Part shown: in pieces, positions 35,149-44,878 of the stretch | How positions within the stretch are numbered: the stretch's first letter is position 1 | Layout of the letters: each line of letters begins with the position of its first letter | Assembly (NCBI GenBank): GCA_030706015.1 | Contig: JAUZPI010000007.1 | Coordinates: forward strand, 1-64,000 | Length of the DNA stretch: 64,000 nt | DNA from: Bacillota bacterium | GTDB taxonomy: Bacteria > Bacillota > Clostridia > Clostridiales > Clostridiaceae | Direction of reading: 5' to 3' | The notes under the pieces: model-generated | What the model was told of the DNA's origin: nothing | The model's database searches: none | What the model saw: the letters and a program-made list of their open reading frames with translations, nothing else | Position numbers and translations under genes: made by a program

Positions 35149-36447
35149 TTAATTTTTCGAACCACCGCTGCTTCCACTGCTTCTATTACTGCCTCCGCCT
35201 TGGAATCCTTGTCCGCCGCCCATTTGACCACCGCCAAAGCCGCCCATGTCGCCTCCACCAAAACCGCCGCCAAAGCTACTTTTATTGTTGCTGCTAGTTG
35301 AGCTGCTTACCTGTGGTAATTGTACTAAAACCTTTTGGCCTTCCGTTACTCCTTCCGTTACTTCGATGTAGTTTTGTGTTTCCATACCCGTCTTAATTGC
35401 TACCAACTTACTATTAGTTCCGGTACTTATTGATGCACCATTTCTCATTCCATAGGAAGTTTTTCCTTGTTGAGCAGAAGTAGATGATTGATTATTGTTA
35501 TTCGACTGACTATTAGTCTGATTATTTGAGTTTGAAGTATTATTGGTACTACTACTATCCTCCACTCTTACATATTTTTGTCCATTTCTCTCTATTAAAG
35601 CTTCCGCAGGTATTACTAGAGCATTGTCTTTGCTTTCCACTGCAATAGTTACATTTGCATTCATACCAAGCTTTATTCCGGTTGGATCTTTAACAGATAC
35701 TACTACATCATATGTAGTTACATTATTTGAGGTTGTTCCTGTTTCAGCTATAGTCTCTACTGAACCTTCATAAGTCTTATTTTTAATTGCATCAAATTTG
35801 ATAGTAGCTTTTTGACCTATTGCCACCTTTGCAATATCTAATTCATCTACTGATACCTTTACCTTTATTGAATTCATATCTACAATCGAAAGAACACTTT
35901 TACTAGAATCAACACTGTCCCCATTACTGTTATTCACTGTAGTTATTACTCCACCAATTGGAGCTGTGACTGTCATATTATTTAATTGAGTATAGGCATC
36001 ATCTACCTGTGCCTGAGCATCGCTTACTGAAATCTTATCCTGAGCTACTTTGTTATCATCTACCTTAGCAGCACTTTCATCACTTGTTAAAGCAAGCTTT
36101 TGTTTGGTTAAATTATTTTCTGCAGTAGTTACATTTTTGCTTAAGTCGCTGCTCTTTGCAGTAAATAAAGTTTGACCTGCAGTAACCTTATCTCCTACCT
36201 TTAAACTTAATCCCTCTAAGGTACCTTTATTATTTGCTGCTACATCCTTGGTATTAGCTGCATAAGCCGCTCCCGTTCCCTGAATAGTCACCTGTAAATT
36301 CATCTTTTTAGCACTTGTATTATAATATTGAGTGGCCGCCTTAACTGGCTGTTTTGTGAAATATGCACTATAAGCAACATACCCTCCAATACCTATCCCA
36401 ACTGCAACTACGCATGCAATAATAGCTTTAATCACTTTACTTTTCAT
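35149..36447 (-). CDS. HlyD/MacA-like efflux adaptor with glycine-rich tail
   Basis: A 432-residue membrane-fusion protein: N-terminal anchor helix (6-26), split lipoyl/barrel-sandwich domain (GTLEGLSLKVGDKVTAGQ and later APIGGVITTVN), a short coiled coil between, and beta-barrel domains (MNSIKVKVSVDELD, GMNANVTIAVE). Two low-complexity stretches are unusual: an Asn/Ser/Gln-rich insertion near 300-330 and a final 40 residues rich in Gly with GGGFGGGDMGG-type repeats. It bridges the exporter and the cell wall. ATG at 36447 is preferred; TTG at 36453 abuts the GGGGG RBS. Confidence 0.88.
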   Translation of the reverse strand: MKSKVIKAIIACVVAVGIGIGGYVAYSAYFTKQPVKAATQYYNTSAKKMNLQVTIQGTGAAYAANTKDVAANNKGTLEGLSLKVGDKVTAGQTLFTAKSSDLSKNVTTAENNLTKQKLALTSDESAAKVDDNKVAQDKISVSDAQAQVDDAYTQLNNMTVTAPIGGVITTVNNSNGDSVDSSKSVLSIVDMNSIKVKVSVDELDIAKVAIGQKATIKFDAIKNKTYEGSVETIAETGTTSNNVTTYDVVVSVKDPTGIKLGMNANVTIAVESKDNALVIPAEALIERNGQKYVRVEDSSSTNNTSNSNNQTNSQSNNNNQSSTSAQQGKTSYGMRNGASISTGTNSKLVAIKTGMETQNYIEVTEGVTEGQKVLVQLPQVSSSTSSNNKSSFGGGFGGGDMGGFGGGQMGGGQGFQGGGSNRSSGSSGGSKN

Positions 36448-36629
36448 TTTCAAATCCCCCTCTTATTTTAACCACATTTTTATTCACATAGTTACACTAT
36501 CAACATCATCATTTCAACAATTTTTTATATTCTCAATCTTTAATAGGATTATAGCTCGTAATTGTTGTACCAGTATCAAATTATTATGTGATTTTGATGT
36601 GATTAAAAAAAGAAAAGTAAACATTCTAA

Positions 36630-37829
36630 CTATTTAATATCTCTTTTTTCTTTAAACAAAGATATCTCTTCAGCTGCTCTAGCATATCCACCTGACTCCT
36701 TAAAGGAATTTCCTATTTTCTTTATGTTTTCAATATAGCTTGGGTCTTTTATTACCTTCTCTATTGAGTCTCTCAATATTTCAGGTGAAACAGTATCTTT
36801 GTCTAGATTAATTGACGCTCCTAGTTCTGCTGACCTTGCAGCCATATATGGCTGATCCGCACCTATGGGGATTGTGACAAACGGGATATTATTATATAGC
36901 ATATCACTTGTAGTATTCATCCCTCCATGTATGACAGCAGCATGAGTGTATTTTAGAATTTCGGTTTGTGGTACATAGTTTCTAACAATAAAATTATTAG
37001 GAATATGGAATTTAGATGTGTCTAAATTATACGCAGTCATAACCACAACCACATCTTCATCCCCAAAAGCTTTGAAGAATACATCATAAAGTCTAGTGTC
37101 GCTATTATTGTAAACTGTCCCCAAGGAAATATATATAACCTTCTTCCCTTCCAGTTTATTAAAAGGAAAATCTAGATTTTCTTTTCTATTGTATATAGGT
37201 GGTCCTATGAATTTAAAACTATCATCATAATATTCATTATGTGAAATAAAATATTTTGAGGTATATGCTATATTCAAATCACCTCTACTAAAAAACAAAT
37301 CTATTATCTTGGGCATTTCTAGATTATAGTTTTCTTTTAAACTACTAGCTATTTCTTGATAACTTTCAAGTTGATTAAGCTGATTTATAGATTCTTCAGT
37401 GATAGGTTCTTTACTCATAGAGATTAGATCCTCTGGAGTGGCGAATATTGCAAAGGAGGAAATAGTAGGTATGTTTAGTATTTTACCTATAGTATTTCCG
37501 CAGGGAAATACAGAACCATGAACTATGTAATCGAATTTGATTCCCTTAGTTTGAGACAGCACATCTTCAATTGTTTCTTCAAATCTAGCTAACATCTTAT
37601 TAATAATTTCCTTAAAATTCTTTTTATTACCGCTCCCCCCTTTTGATCCTATTTCATAATTGGTCTTAAAACATCTAAACTCCGCACCTGTTTTTTCTAT
37701 TTTGTCTCTAAATTCTTCTGAACAAAAATACACTACCTCCTCTCCCATTTTTACCAAAGCAGCTGCTAACCCTAATGTAGGGTTAACATGTCCATAAGCT
37801 GGCAAATTTAGAAATAGTACTTTTGACAT
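36630..37829 (-). CDS. MGT-family (GT1) glycosyltransferase, copy 2
   Basis: A 399-residue GT-B transferase of the macrolide glycosyltransferase (YjiC-like) family. The N-terminus FLNLPAYGHVNPTLGL contains the catalytic-region histidine, and the C-terminal donor site has THAAVIHGGMNTTSDML and PIGADQPYMAAR. It is a close paralogue of the gene at 37864-39066, so a tandem duplication. Such enzymes glycosylate lipids or small molecules, including antibiotics, with UDP-sugars; the acceptor here is unknown. ATG at 37829 chosen, ten bases after AAGGA. Confidence 0.9.
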   Translation of the reverse strand: MSKVLFLNLPAYGHVNPTLGLAAALVKMGEEVVYFCSEEFRDKIEKTGAEFRCFKTNYEIGSKGGSGNKKNFKEIINKMLARFEETIEDVLSQTKGIKFDYIVHGSVFPCGNTIGKILNIPTISSFAIFATPEDLISMSKEPITEESINQLNQLESYQEIASSLKENYNLEMPKIIDLFFSRGDLNIAYTSKYFISHNEYYDDSFKFIGPPIYNRKENLDFPFNKLEGKKVIYISLGTVYNNSDTRLYDVFFKAFGDEDVVVVMTAYNLDTSKFHIPNNFIVRNYVPQTEILKYTHAAVIHGGMNTTSDMLYNNIPFVTIPIGADQPYMAARSAELGASINLDKDTVSPEILRDSIEKVIKDPSYIENIKKIGNSFKESGGYARAAEEISLFKEKRDIK

Positions 37830-37863
37830 TTTCAACACATCCTTCGTTTTTTATTTATTTCTA

Positions 37864-39066
37864 TTAATTGATTCCCTTATCTCTTTTGAATTCAAAGATT
37901 TCTTCAATAGCTCTGTTAAAGCCACCTGATTCTTTAAAAGAATCATAAATTTTTTTCATATTTTTAAGATAACTTGAATCCTTCAATACCATTTCAACTG
38001 AATTTTTTAAAATTTCAGATGTTAATTCATTCTTTTTAAGTGAAATGGCCGCTCCAAGCTCTGAAACTCTAGCAGCTATATAAGGTTGATCTGCTTCTAT
38101 AGGAATTGCCACAAATGGGATGCCATTACATATCAATTCACTAGTTGAATTCATTCCAGCATGAGTTATAGCTACGTGGGTATATTTTAAAATCTCCGAT
38201 TGAGGTACAAAATGTTTCACAATAAAATTATCTGGTATATTAAATTCAGATATATCCAGATTATATGCTGTCATAACTACTACCACATTCTCTTCTTTAC
38301 CAAAGGCTTCAAAGAATATATCATACAATCTAGTATCTGAATTATTAAATACTGTACCCAATGTTATATATATGACCTTTTTTCCTTCTAATTTCTCAAA
38401 GGGAAAGTGTAAATTCATACTTGATTTACATATAGAAGGTCCTATGAATTTATAAGAATCATCATAAAATTCAGCATGAGATATAAAATATTTTGAGGTA
38501 TATACAATGTTAATATCACTCTTACTAAAAAACATATCTGATATTTTAGGCAGTTCTATATTATAAGTTTCTTTTAACTTACTGGCGGTTTCTTTATATG
38601 CATCCAATTCATTAAGGTGATTAATTAATTCACTGTTTATAAAGCTTGAGTTTTTAGACATAAGCTCTTTTGAAGTAGCAAATATTGCGAAAGAGGAGAT
38701 AGATGGGATACCTAAGATATCAGCAATAATGCTTCCATAGGTAAATGTTGAGTCATAAATAATATAGTCAATCTTAATCCCTTTAATCTGAAAGAGAATG
38801 TCCTCAATGACTTTTTCACAAGAAGTCAGTATTTTATTAATATACAGGTAAAAACCATTATTGCCGATGGCTTTATTCTTTTGTTTTAAAAAGTAATTTT
38901 CTCTATAACCTTTAAATAAAGCACCGGTTTCTTCTACTCTATGTCTAAATTCCTCTGAACAAAAATATATTACCTCCTCTCCACGGTCTACTAATGCTTC
39001 AACTAATCCTAATGTAGGATTAACATGTCCATAGGCGGGCAGATTTAAAAAAAGTATTTTTGACAT
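37864..39066 (-). CDS. MGT-family (GT1) glycosyltransferase, copy 1
   Basis: A 400-residue paralogue of the next gene, sharing FLNLPAYGHVNPTLGL, YFCSEEFRH, IKYTH-type and HAGMNSTSEL segments throughout. In the donor site this copy reads THAGMNS where the other reads IHGGMNT, so both look functional. The two genes are 34 bp apart and surely co-transcribed. ATG at 39066 is preceded by GGGGGTG. Upstream there is a long perfect-stem terminator separating it from the MprF-like gene. Confidence 0.9.
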   Translation of the reverse strand: MSKILFLNLPAYGHVNPTLGLVEALVDRGEEVIYFCSEEFRHRVEETGALFKGYRENYFLKQKNKAIGNNGFYLYINKILTSCEKVIEDILFQIKGIKIDYIIYDSTFTYGSIIADILGIPSISSFAIFATSKELMSKNSSFINSELINHLNELDAYKETASKLKETYNIELPKISDMFFSKSDINIVYTSKYFISHAEFYDDSYKFIGPSICKSSMNLHFPFEKLEGKKVIYITLGTVFNNSDTRLYDIFFEAFGKEENVVVVMTAYNLDISEFNIPDNFIVKHFVPQSEILKYTHVAITHAGMNSTSELICNGIPFVAIPIEADQPYIAARVSELGAAISLKKNELTSEILKNSVEMVLKDSSYLKNMKKIYDSFKESGGFNRAIEEIFEFKRDKGIN

Positions 39067-39130
39067 CAATTCACCCCCTTTCTTACTTTTTCATCATATC
39101 CTACCATATAGTTAATTTAATGTAAAATGT

Positions 39131-39177
39131 AACCCTCTTGCCAATAGATGAGTTTAACATCTATTGGCAAGAGGGTT
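39131..39177. terminator. Terminator with perfect 20-bp stem
   Basis: Arms at 39131-39150 and 39158-39177 are exact complements around the seven-base loop AGTTTAA. It follows the MprF-like gene on the minus strand; the U-tract is weak (TTACATTTTAC), but the stem is exceptionally stable. Confidence 0.75.
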
Positions 39178-39183
39178 TACCTT

Positions 39184-40908
39184 TTATAAATCTTGCTTAC
39201 CGGCTAAAATAGACTTTAATTGAACTAAAATAAAATCACCTACTCCTTTTGGATTTTGTGCTTTAATTATTGAATACGCAATTTTAGGTGTAAATAGCTT
39301 TGGATAATAAACAACATATCTTGGCTCCCAAAAAGTACATCCATATTTTTTCTTGTAATGATGTAATGATTTAAATCCATAGAAATTGTTAAGTTTCTCA
39401 TAGACAAATTCTAGCAGTTTTCCAGGCAATGTCCCATCCTCTGCTACATTGGCAAGCGGCGCTAGACCCAAAGACCCCCATCTTACGCCTTCTGATTTCA
39501 TACTTTTAAACGCCTCTACTGTAATCTTCTCCATAACTCCTATTGGTGCATTGCTCTTTCTTCTTGTTACATCAGCCATGTAACCCTTGCCCCCTGCAAA
39601 AGGTGAAAATACAATAAAGCCCAACATAACATTTTGCTCATTATACGCCACAAAATATCTTCTATCCATTGGATTATCAAGAGATGTGCTGCCTAGCATA
39701 AAGGATAGTTCGCTGCTCTTTTTATTATCAAGCCACTGCTTCGATATATCCTGTATCTGCTGTTCAATAGATTTATCTCTGAATTCCAAAGGTTTATATT
39801 CTTCCACTTTAATTCCTAATGCAGTTGCATGATTTATGGCATTTCTAATCTTAGCTGCCTTTTTCCCCTGCAGGGAGTAGGTTTGCAGATCGAACATAGC
39901 CTCTTCTCCGTATTTTGTATTTCCAAATCCAAGTTGAGTGTATAATTGGATATGCTTTTCAAGGGTTTGACAGAAACATATATCAAGCTCATTTTGCTTG
40001 CAATAGGTTATAAATTCTGTGATAAACAGCGGCATATCCTCTTCAGAACATATAGGATCCCCTGCACAAACCGCTACCCCTGCAGCAATTACATAAACAA
40101 TGACTCCTTCAACCTCTCTTCCAAAATAATATCTTTTATCCTCTTCAACCGACACGTAGGAAATTGGATTGTATCCATATTCTTTAAGCAATCTTCTAAC
40201 CTTTTCCCTATCAAAGCTAGTGGCAATAGGCTGATATACTAGTGGCTTTAAAATAAAAATCACTGCAGCTATAAGCCCTGCCCAATTTATTGCAATCTCT
40301 GATTTAGCGAACATTATTTGCACTTTTGACATTCTACCTAAAACAGAGGTATCAATTAAAAATAACATTTTTAATGTAGCATTTAATGCATCTCGTACTC
40401 CTTTTATAGTTGATGTATCACTCTTTAATACATATATGGTAAAGAGAGTATTAAGAATGATGATGATTATAACTACTAGCCCAAGCATTATTCCATGCCT
40501 GATGCTTATAGGATCAGATGCTCTTTTACAATTTCTATAGTTAGCAATTAATATTATTATATCAACTAACTGAACAATGATTGTAGGTTTAAGTATGACA
40601 CCTGAGTCAAGTATATTCATGAGAGCTAATAGAGACACCATAAATATAGAAATGACCCATGCCATCCTCATTCGCTTAAATAAACGATAACTAATGAAAA
40701 TCAGCCCAAAGCCCATAATAACTGATAATGTTCTATGAAAATGTAATATATTGGGGTTAATAAGTCCATAGTAATCACAATTATGATTAAAAATTTTTAG
40801 CTGATGACTGTACACTAAAAGTATACTTTCTACTCCTATGAGTATGGTAAGAACAACAGCTACATTTATAAAAATATTTCTCGTCTTAGATGAACTTATT
40901 TTATTCAT
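39184..40908 (-). CDS. Short MprF-like aminoacyl-phosphatidylglycerol synthase
   Basis: A 574-residue protein with about six transmembrane helices in the first 230 residues and a C-terminal DUF2156 (GNAT-like) catalytic domain (about 245-560; SYVSVEEDKRYYFGREVEGVI-type start, AGDPICSEED, GFGNTKYGEEAMFD, KIRNAINHA, KYGCTFWEPRYVVY). This domain transfers lysine or alanine from tRNA to phosphatidylglycerol in MprF. Classical MprF has about 840 residues and an N-terminal flippase with more helices, so this is the short form. It would reduce negative membrane charge. ATG at 40908 is chosen, eight bases after GAGGTG. Confidence 0.85.
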   Translation of the reverse strand: MNKISSSKTRNIFINVAVVLTILIGVESILLVYSHQLKIFNHNCDYYGLINPNILHFHRTLSVIMGFGLIFISYRLFKRMRMAWVISIFMVSLLALMNILDSGVILKPTIIVQLVDIIILIANYRNCKRASDPISIRHGIMLGLVVIIIIILNTLFTIYVLKSDTSTIKGVRDALNATLKMLFLIDTSVLGRMSKVQIMFAKSEIAINWAGLIAAVIFILKPLVYQPIATSFDREKVRRLLKEYGYNPISYVSVEEDKRYYFGREVEGVIVYVIAAGVAVCAGDPICSEEDMPLFITEFITYCKQNELDICFCQTLEKHIQLYTQLGFGNTKYGEEAMFDLQTYSLQGKKAAKIRNAINHATALGIKVEEYKPLEFRDKSIEQQIQDISKQWLDNKKSSELSFMLGSTSLDNPMDRRYFVAYNEQNVMLGFIVFSPFAGGKGYMADVTRRKSNAPIGVMEKITVEAFKSMKSEGVRWGSLGLAPLANVAEDGTLPGKLLEFVYEKLNNFYGFKSLHHYKKKYGCTFWEPRYVVYYPKLFTPKIAYSIIKAQNPKGVGDFILVQLKSILAGKQDL

Positions 40909-41021
40909 CACATACACACCTCACCATTTTCCAATGTTTTACATACTATTAGTTTAAATAAAAAACCCCCATACTGCAACAAATACTATTATACAAGTCA
41001 CATATAGGGATCATCTTTATA

Positions 41022-41618
41022 TTATTTTATTATATTTCCATCCACAGTCTTCTTAAAATTCAACTTACTTATCAACAATTTTTCAACTTTTGTGTATACT
41101 TCTTCTACTTTATTTCTTAATACTAAATTATATAAATAGTTTGTAATTAACACCATAATGTATGCCCCTACTACATCAGAAGGATAATGGTGTCCCACGT
41201 ATACTCTTGAAAAACCTACAATTATAGATAACGTCGTTAAAATTATCCCGACTACTCTGTTATATTTCATTAAACCTAAAGCTATACTCATTGTTCCTGT
41301 AGCATGATCACTTGGAAAGGATGCATCTTCAACATGGGGGAAAAGCAAATTTACTTTATTATGCACAAAGGGTCTATCCACATAATATATGCTTCCCATT
41401 ATAAAACTTAGTACTAAATTAATCACTGTAATAGTAAATGTGCTAAAGGATACTTTTCTATACTTCTCATCATTTTTAATAACACCTAATATAAAAACTA
41501 TTGCAATAACCGCCATAAATATATATGGTACATATTTTGAAAAGAAAATCATTACATTGTCTAGAACTGTACTTCTATGTGCTAAATTATTTATTAATCT
41601 AAAAATTTCTGTATTCAT
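41022..41618 (-). CDS. PAP2-family phosphatase, BcrC-like
   Basis: A 198-residue polytopic phosphatase with motifs DRPFVHNK, ASFPSDHATG (PSDH variant seen in undecaprenyl pyrophosphatases such as BcrC) and SRVYVGHHYPSDVVGA. The PSDH form suggests recycling of undecaprenyl pyrophosphate, giving bacitracin tolerance in known cases; that is inference here. It lies 20 bp after another PAP2 gene on the same strand, and the pair follow a two-component system. Confidence 0.88.
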   Translation of the reverse strand: MNTEIFRLINNLAHRSTVLDNVMIFFSKYVPYIFMAVIAIVFILGVIKNDEKYRKVSFSTFTITVINLVLSFIMGSIYYVDRPFVHNKVNLLFPHVEDASFPSDHATGTMSIALGLMKYNRVVGIILTTLSIIVGFSRVYVGHHYPSDVVGAYIMVLITNYLYNLVLRNKVEEVYTKVEKLLISKLNFKKTVDGNIIK

Positions 41619-41637
41619 TCTAATAATCCTTTCTATA

Positions 41638-42207
41638 TTATATTTTTATAAACACCATAAGTCTTTGAAGATAGTCTGCCTGCAGAACACTGAAAACCAA
41701 TTTTGAACACAATAATCCTATTATAGTTCCAGCAATTATATCTGTTGGATAATGAACGTACAAATATATTCTTGAAAGAGCAATTAGGACTGCTATACCT
41801 ATAAAAATTAATTTGTACTGTGTAAAATACACCGATAAAACCTCTGCTGCAGCAAAAGAAGATAGGGTATGTCCTGAAGGAAATGAGTAAGATAGAGGCT
41901 TATTAATTAAAAGCTTAATCTCATTCCCATAATTACATGGTCTAATACGCCTAACTAAGTGCTTCACTACTCCTTCACCGATAAGTGTACTTATAGCCAA
42001 TGTTATGAAAACTATATCGCCAATTACTCTGTTCTGCTTGCTTAATAATAATGCCGCAGCTATTATAATCCAAACAGCACCCAAGTTCCCTAACCTTGTA
42101 ATTGCTGGCATTAAGGTATCCAAATATTTATTTTGAGTATGTTTCTTAATGGCAAATAATAAATAGGTATCTATTTTATTTAATCTGTTTAGAATATTAG
42201 AAAGCAT
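41638..42207 (-). CDS. PAP2-family membrane phosphatase
   Basis: A 189-residue PAP2 protein with KHLVRRIRP, SYSFPSGHTLSSF and SRIYLYVHYPTDIIAG. It is a close relative of the PAP2 at 3958-4509, sharing KPLSYSFPSGHT and the surrounding helices, and differs clearly from its neighbour at 41022. The gene lies about 220 bp downstream of the second two-component system, past a terminator, so it probably has its own promoter. Confidence 0.88.
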   Translation of the reverse strand: MLSNILNRLNKIDTYLLFAIKKHTQNKYLDTLMPAITRLGNLGAVWIIIAAALLLSKQNRVIGDIVFITLAISTLIGEGVVKHLVRRIRPCNYGNEIKLLINKPLSYSFPSGHTLSSFAAAEVLSVYFTQYKLIFIGIAVLIALSRIYLYVHYPTDIIAGTIIGLLCSKLVFSVLQADYLQRLMVFIKI

Positions 42208-42388
42208 ATCCTTACCTCTTTTCTATTTGCATGAAAAATGTTTTACTATAAAATAAGGGGCACTTTATTTGTCATCACTTAAATGTTGTTTCTCTATGAT
42301 TTACATTATCGATGAAGAAGATTAAAATTACATTAAAAAAATTTAGATTTATATTAGAATTATTTCATCTATCTATTCAGTAAAAAAT

Positions 42389-42420
42389 AATGCGAGAATA
42401 TGCCTCCACATTCTCGCATT
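42389..42420 (-). terminator. Terminator after the second two-component operon
   Basis: AATGCGAGAAT and ATTCTCGCATT form a perfect 11-bp stem followed on the minus strand by ATTTTTTAC. Confidence 0.85.
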
Positions 42421-42427
42421 CTAGCTA

Positions 42428-43804
42428 TTAGCTTAGGTTCAAGATTACGATTATTTTTGTTCCTCTGCCTTCTTCACTCTCTACATTTACAGTTCCTTGA
42501 TGCATATCGATAATCCATTTTGCTATAGATAGCCCTAAACCGCTTCCCCCTTTTTCCTTGGACCGAGATTTATCAACAATATAGAATCTATTAAATATAT
42601 TTTTAATTTCGTCTTTTGGTATACCTATTCCTGTATCACTAATAGTTATTTTAACACTCTCTCCAAGTGCCTGGGAATTTATATCTATAACACCTCTTTC
42701 AGGAGTGAATTTAATGCTGTTATCTATAAAAATCCTAAGCATCTGCTTTAGCATTTTAAAGTCTGCTACAATACTAACTGTATCATTTTTACTATTAGTA
42801 ATTAAATGTTTTGGGTCTATAAGTCTGGTTTCTGTAACCACTTCATCGATTAGATCATTAAAGAAAAACTCCCTTTTTTCAATCTTTAGCGTACCATTAT
42901 CCCCTTTTGCAAGAAAAAGCAGTTTTTCAACTAATGTGACCATATTGGTTGTTTCAAATTTTATAGCTTGAATAGATTTCTCTAAAGCCTCCCTATCATC
43001 CTTTCCCCATCTATCCAATAGATTTGCATATCCTTGAATAACAGCTATAGGTGTTCTAAGCTCATGGGAAGCATCTGATACAAATTGAATTTGCTTGTCA
43101 AAAGCATCCTGCAATCTATCTATCATACTATTCAAAGTATCCGCAAGCCGCTTAAGTTCATCGTCAGGACCTTTTATTTCTATTCTTTGCTTTAAATTAT
43201 GGATACTAATGTTCTGCGCAGTTTTTGTTATGTTATCAATAGGCGTAAGCATCCTTTTACTTACTATATATCCTAATAAAATTGAAGCAATAATACCTAT
43301 AAAATCTGCAGCAGCCATAAACACAAACAGTATTTCTAGAAAATTATATTCCTTTTCCATGTCTTTAACTATTTGTATATATATTATACCGCTTTGAGAA
43401 TCCTGAATTTTAATGTTTTCAAAGACAAGATGCCTTTCCATCTCTTCTAAATGTCTAGGCGTATCAAAGGGTTCCTTTATTTTTATGTTATAAGAATAAT
43501 GATTAGATATATTAAGTACCGTATTGTCTTCTTTAACTACTCTGACAAATATATTTTCCTTAGGAGGAATATCCGAAATCAACTCCTTACTATGTAAATA
43601 ACTGTACCCTCCACCGGAGTTTAGTTTATTAAATATAATGCTCTTAGTATCCTCAATTTGTCTATTGGCTTGAGTATATAAATAATATTTTATTCCGTAT
43701 AAAATTGAAGCATTTAATAGAAGTAATACTACAGAAAACACTATAGCATATATAAACGTTAATTTTATAGAAATTTTAGTACTCCTGAAAATTTTTAAAT
43801 TCAT
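42428..43804 (-). CDS. Sensor histidine kinase, HAMP-containing
   Basis: A 458-residue membrane kinase: helix at 12-35, an extracellular loop of about 120 residues, a second helix near 158-185, HAMP, HisKA with SHELRTPIAVIQGYANLL near 245-265, and HATPase_c with SDTGIGIP and GGSGLGLSIA. Its ATG overlaps the stop of the upstream regulator (ATGA), so the two are translationally coupled. The arrangement resembles ArlS/CssS-like envelope kinases, but the signal is unknown. Confidence 0.93.
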   Translation of the reverse strand: MNLKIFRSTKISIKLTFIYAIVFSVVLLLLNASILYGIKYYLYTQANRQIEDTKSIIFNKLNSGGGYSYLHSKELISDIPPKENIFVRVVKEDNTVLNISNHYSYNIKIKEPFDTPRHLEEMERHLVFENIKIQDSQSGIIYIQIVKDMEKEYNFLEILFVFMAAADFIGIIASILLGYIVSKRMLTPIDNITKTAQNISIHNLKQRIEIKGPDDELKRLADTLNSMIDRLQDAFDKQIQFVSDASHELRTPIAVIQGYANLLDRWGKDDREALEKSIQAIKFETTNMVTLVEKLLFLAKGDNGTLKIEKREFFFNDLIDEVVTETRLIDPKHLITNSKNDTVSIVADFKMLKQMLRIFIDNSIKFTPERGVIDINSQALGESVKITISDTGIGIPKDEIKNIFNRFYIVDKSRSKEKGGSGLGLSIAKWIIDMHQGTVNVESEEGRGTKIIVILNLS

Positions 43805-44487
43805 AATTTTTCACCCTTGATTACATATCCTACTCCTCTTACTGTAGCAATAAGTTTCCTTTCGAATTCATCATCAATTTTACTGCGGAGATATCGTATA
43901 AATACATCCACCACATTGGTGTCCCCTTCATAATCAAAGCCCCATGCTTTTTCTATCAATTGTTCTCTGGTAAGTACAATATTTTTATTAATTAGTAAAG
44001 TTTCAAGAAGATCATATTCCCTTTTTGTAAGTTCAATTTTTCTCCCTCCTCTTGTAACTTCATGAGTTTCGCCATTCATTACAAGATTATCAACTTTAAG
44101 CTCATTATCTTTATCTCTTTGAATATTTTTTCGTCTTATGACACGTATTCTAGCCAAAAGTTCTTCTATAGCAAAAGGTTTTGTAAGATAATCGTCAGCA
44201 CCTGTGTCTAATCCCATTACTCTATCCGCTATATCTCCCTTAGCGGTTAACATTATTATAGGCACATCGGAAAACTCTCTGACTCTTCTGCAGATTTCAA
44301 TTCCATCTAATCCAGGCAGCATTAGATCTAGAAGTATTAAATCATATTTTTCATTTTTAATTCTATTCAATCCCTGCATACCGTCATTCTCTATATCTAC
44401 TTTGTAACCCTCGTGATTAAGCTCCATTTGTATAAGCATTGCCATTTGTTTTTCATCTTCTATAATAAGAACCTTATAATCTTCCAT
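43801..44487 (-). CDS. OmpR/PhoB-family response regulator
   Basis: A 228-residue regulator with receiver domain (EDEK pocket, phospho-acceptor in LILLDLMLP, LTKPFA) and winged-helix output domain (LTKREYDLLETL, VVDVFIRYLRSKID). It partners the overlapping kinase. ATG at 44487 follows GAGGA at six bases; an in-frame start further upstream would add five residues. It is divergent from the spore-coat operon across about 160 bp. Confidence 0.93.
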   Translation of the reverse strand: MEDYKVLIIEDEKQMAMLIQMELNHEGYKVDIENDGMQGLNRIKNEKYDLILLDLMLPGLDGIEICRRVREFSDVPIIMLTAKGDIADRVMGLDTGADDYLTKPFAIEELLARIRVIRRKNIQRDKDNELKVDNLVMNGETHEVTRGGRKIELTKREYDLLETLLINKNIVLTREQLIEKAWGFDYEGDTNVVDVFIRYLRSKIDDEFERKLIATVRGVGYVIKGEKL

Positions 44488-44646
44488 AACTAATCCTCGC
44501 AAAATAATTTTTTTAATGATATATTTCTAATTATAATTTATCATTAAAAAATTAAAATACCATTAAAACTAAAAATCTTAAACTGAATAAACCAAAATTA
44601 TAATTGGAATAATATATTCGTTATAAGTATTGAGAGGTGATATTTA

Positions 44647-44856
44647 ATGGAACAAAAAAATTTAGCACCCAATGAAACCATGCAGGTGCATGAAATGTTA
44701 AACTTTAAAACCGTTTGTATGGCTTCATCTAAGATGATGGAAGGTGTAGTATTTGACCAAGAATTAAAAGCATTATTAGAGAAAGATGTTCAACAATCCA
44801 TTAAAGATATAAATGATTTACAAAAACTATTAGCAAAAGCTCCAGTAATTAGATAA
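44647..44856 (+). CDS. Small CotF-associated coat protein, copy A
   Basis: A 69-residue helical protein starting MEQKNLAPNETMQVHEMLNF. Copy B at 46430 starts almost the same way (APNETMQLHELL), so the two are paralogues. The APNETxQxHE motif and small size fit the short N-terminal partner often encoded before CotF-domain spore coat proteins in clostridia. It would be made in the mother cell late in sporulation; that timing is inferred. RBS GAGAGGTGAT precedes the ATG. Confidence 0.72.
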   Translation: MEQKNLAPNETMQVHEMLNFKTVCMASSKMMEGVVFDQELKALLEKDVQQSIKDINDLQKLLAKAPVIR

Positions 44857-44878
44857 AGAATGTAAGGTGGTAAAAAAA

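Noticed and set aside
44586..44625. Sporulation sigma-factor promoter before the coat operon
   Set aside because: GAATA followed by AATAATAT is only partly similar to sigma-G/E consensus; not specific enough in this base composition.
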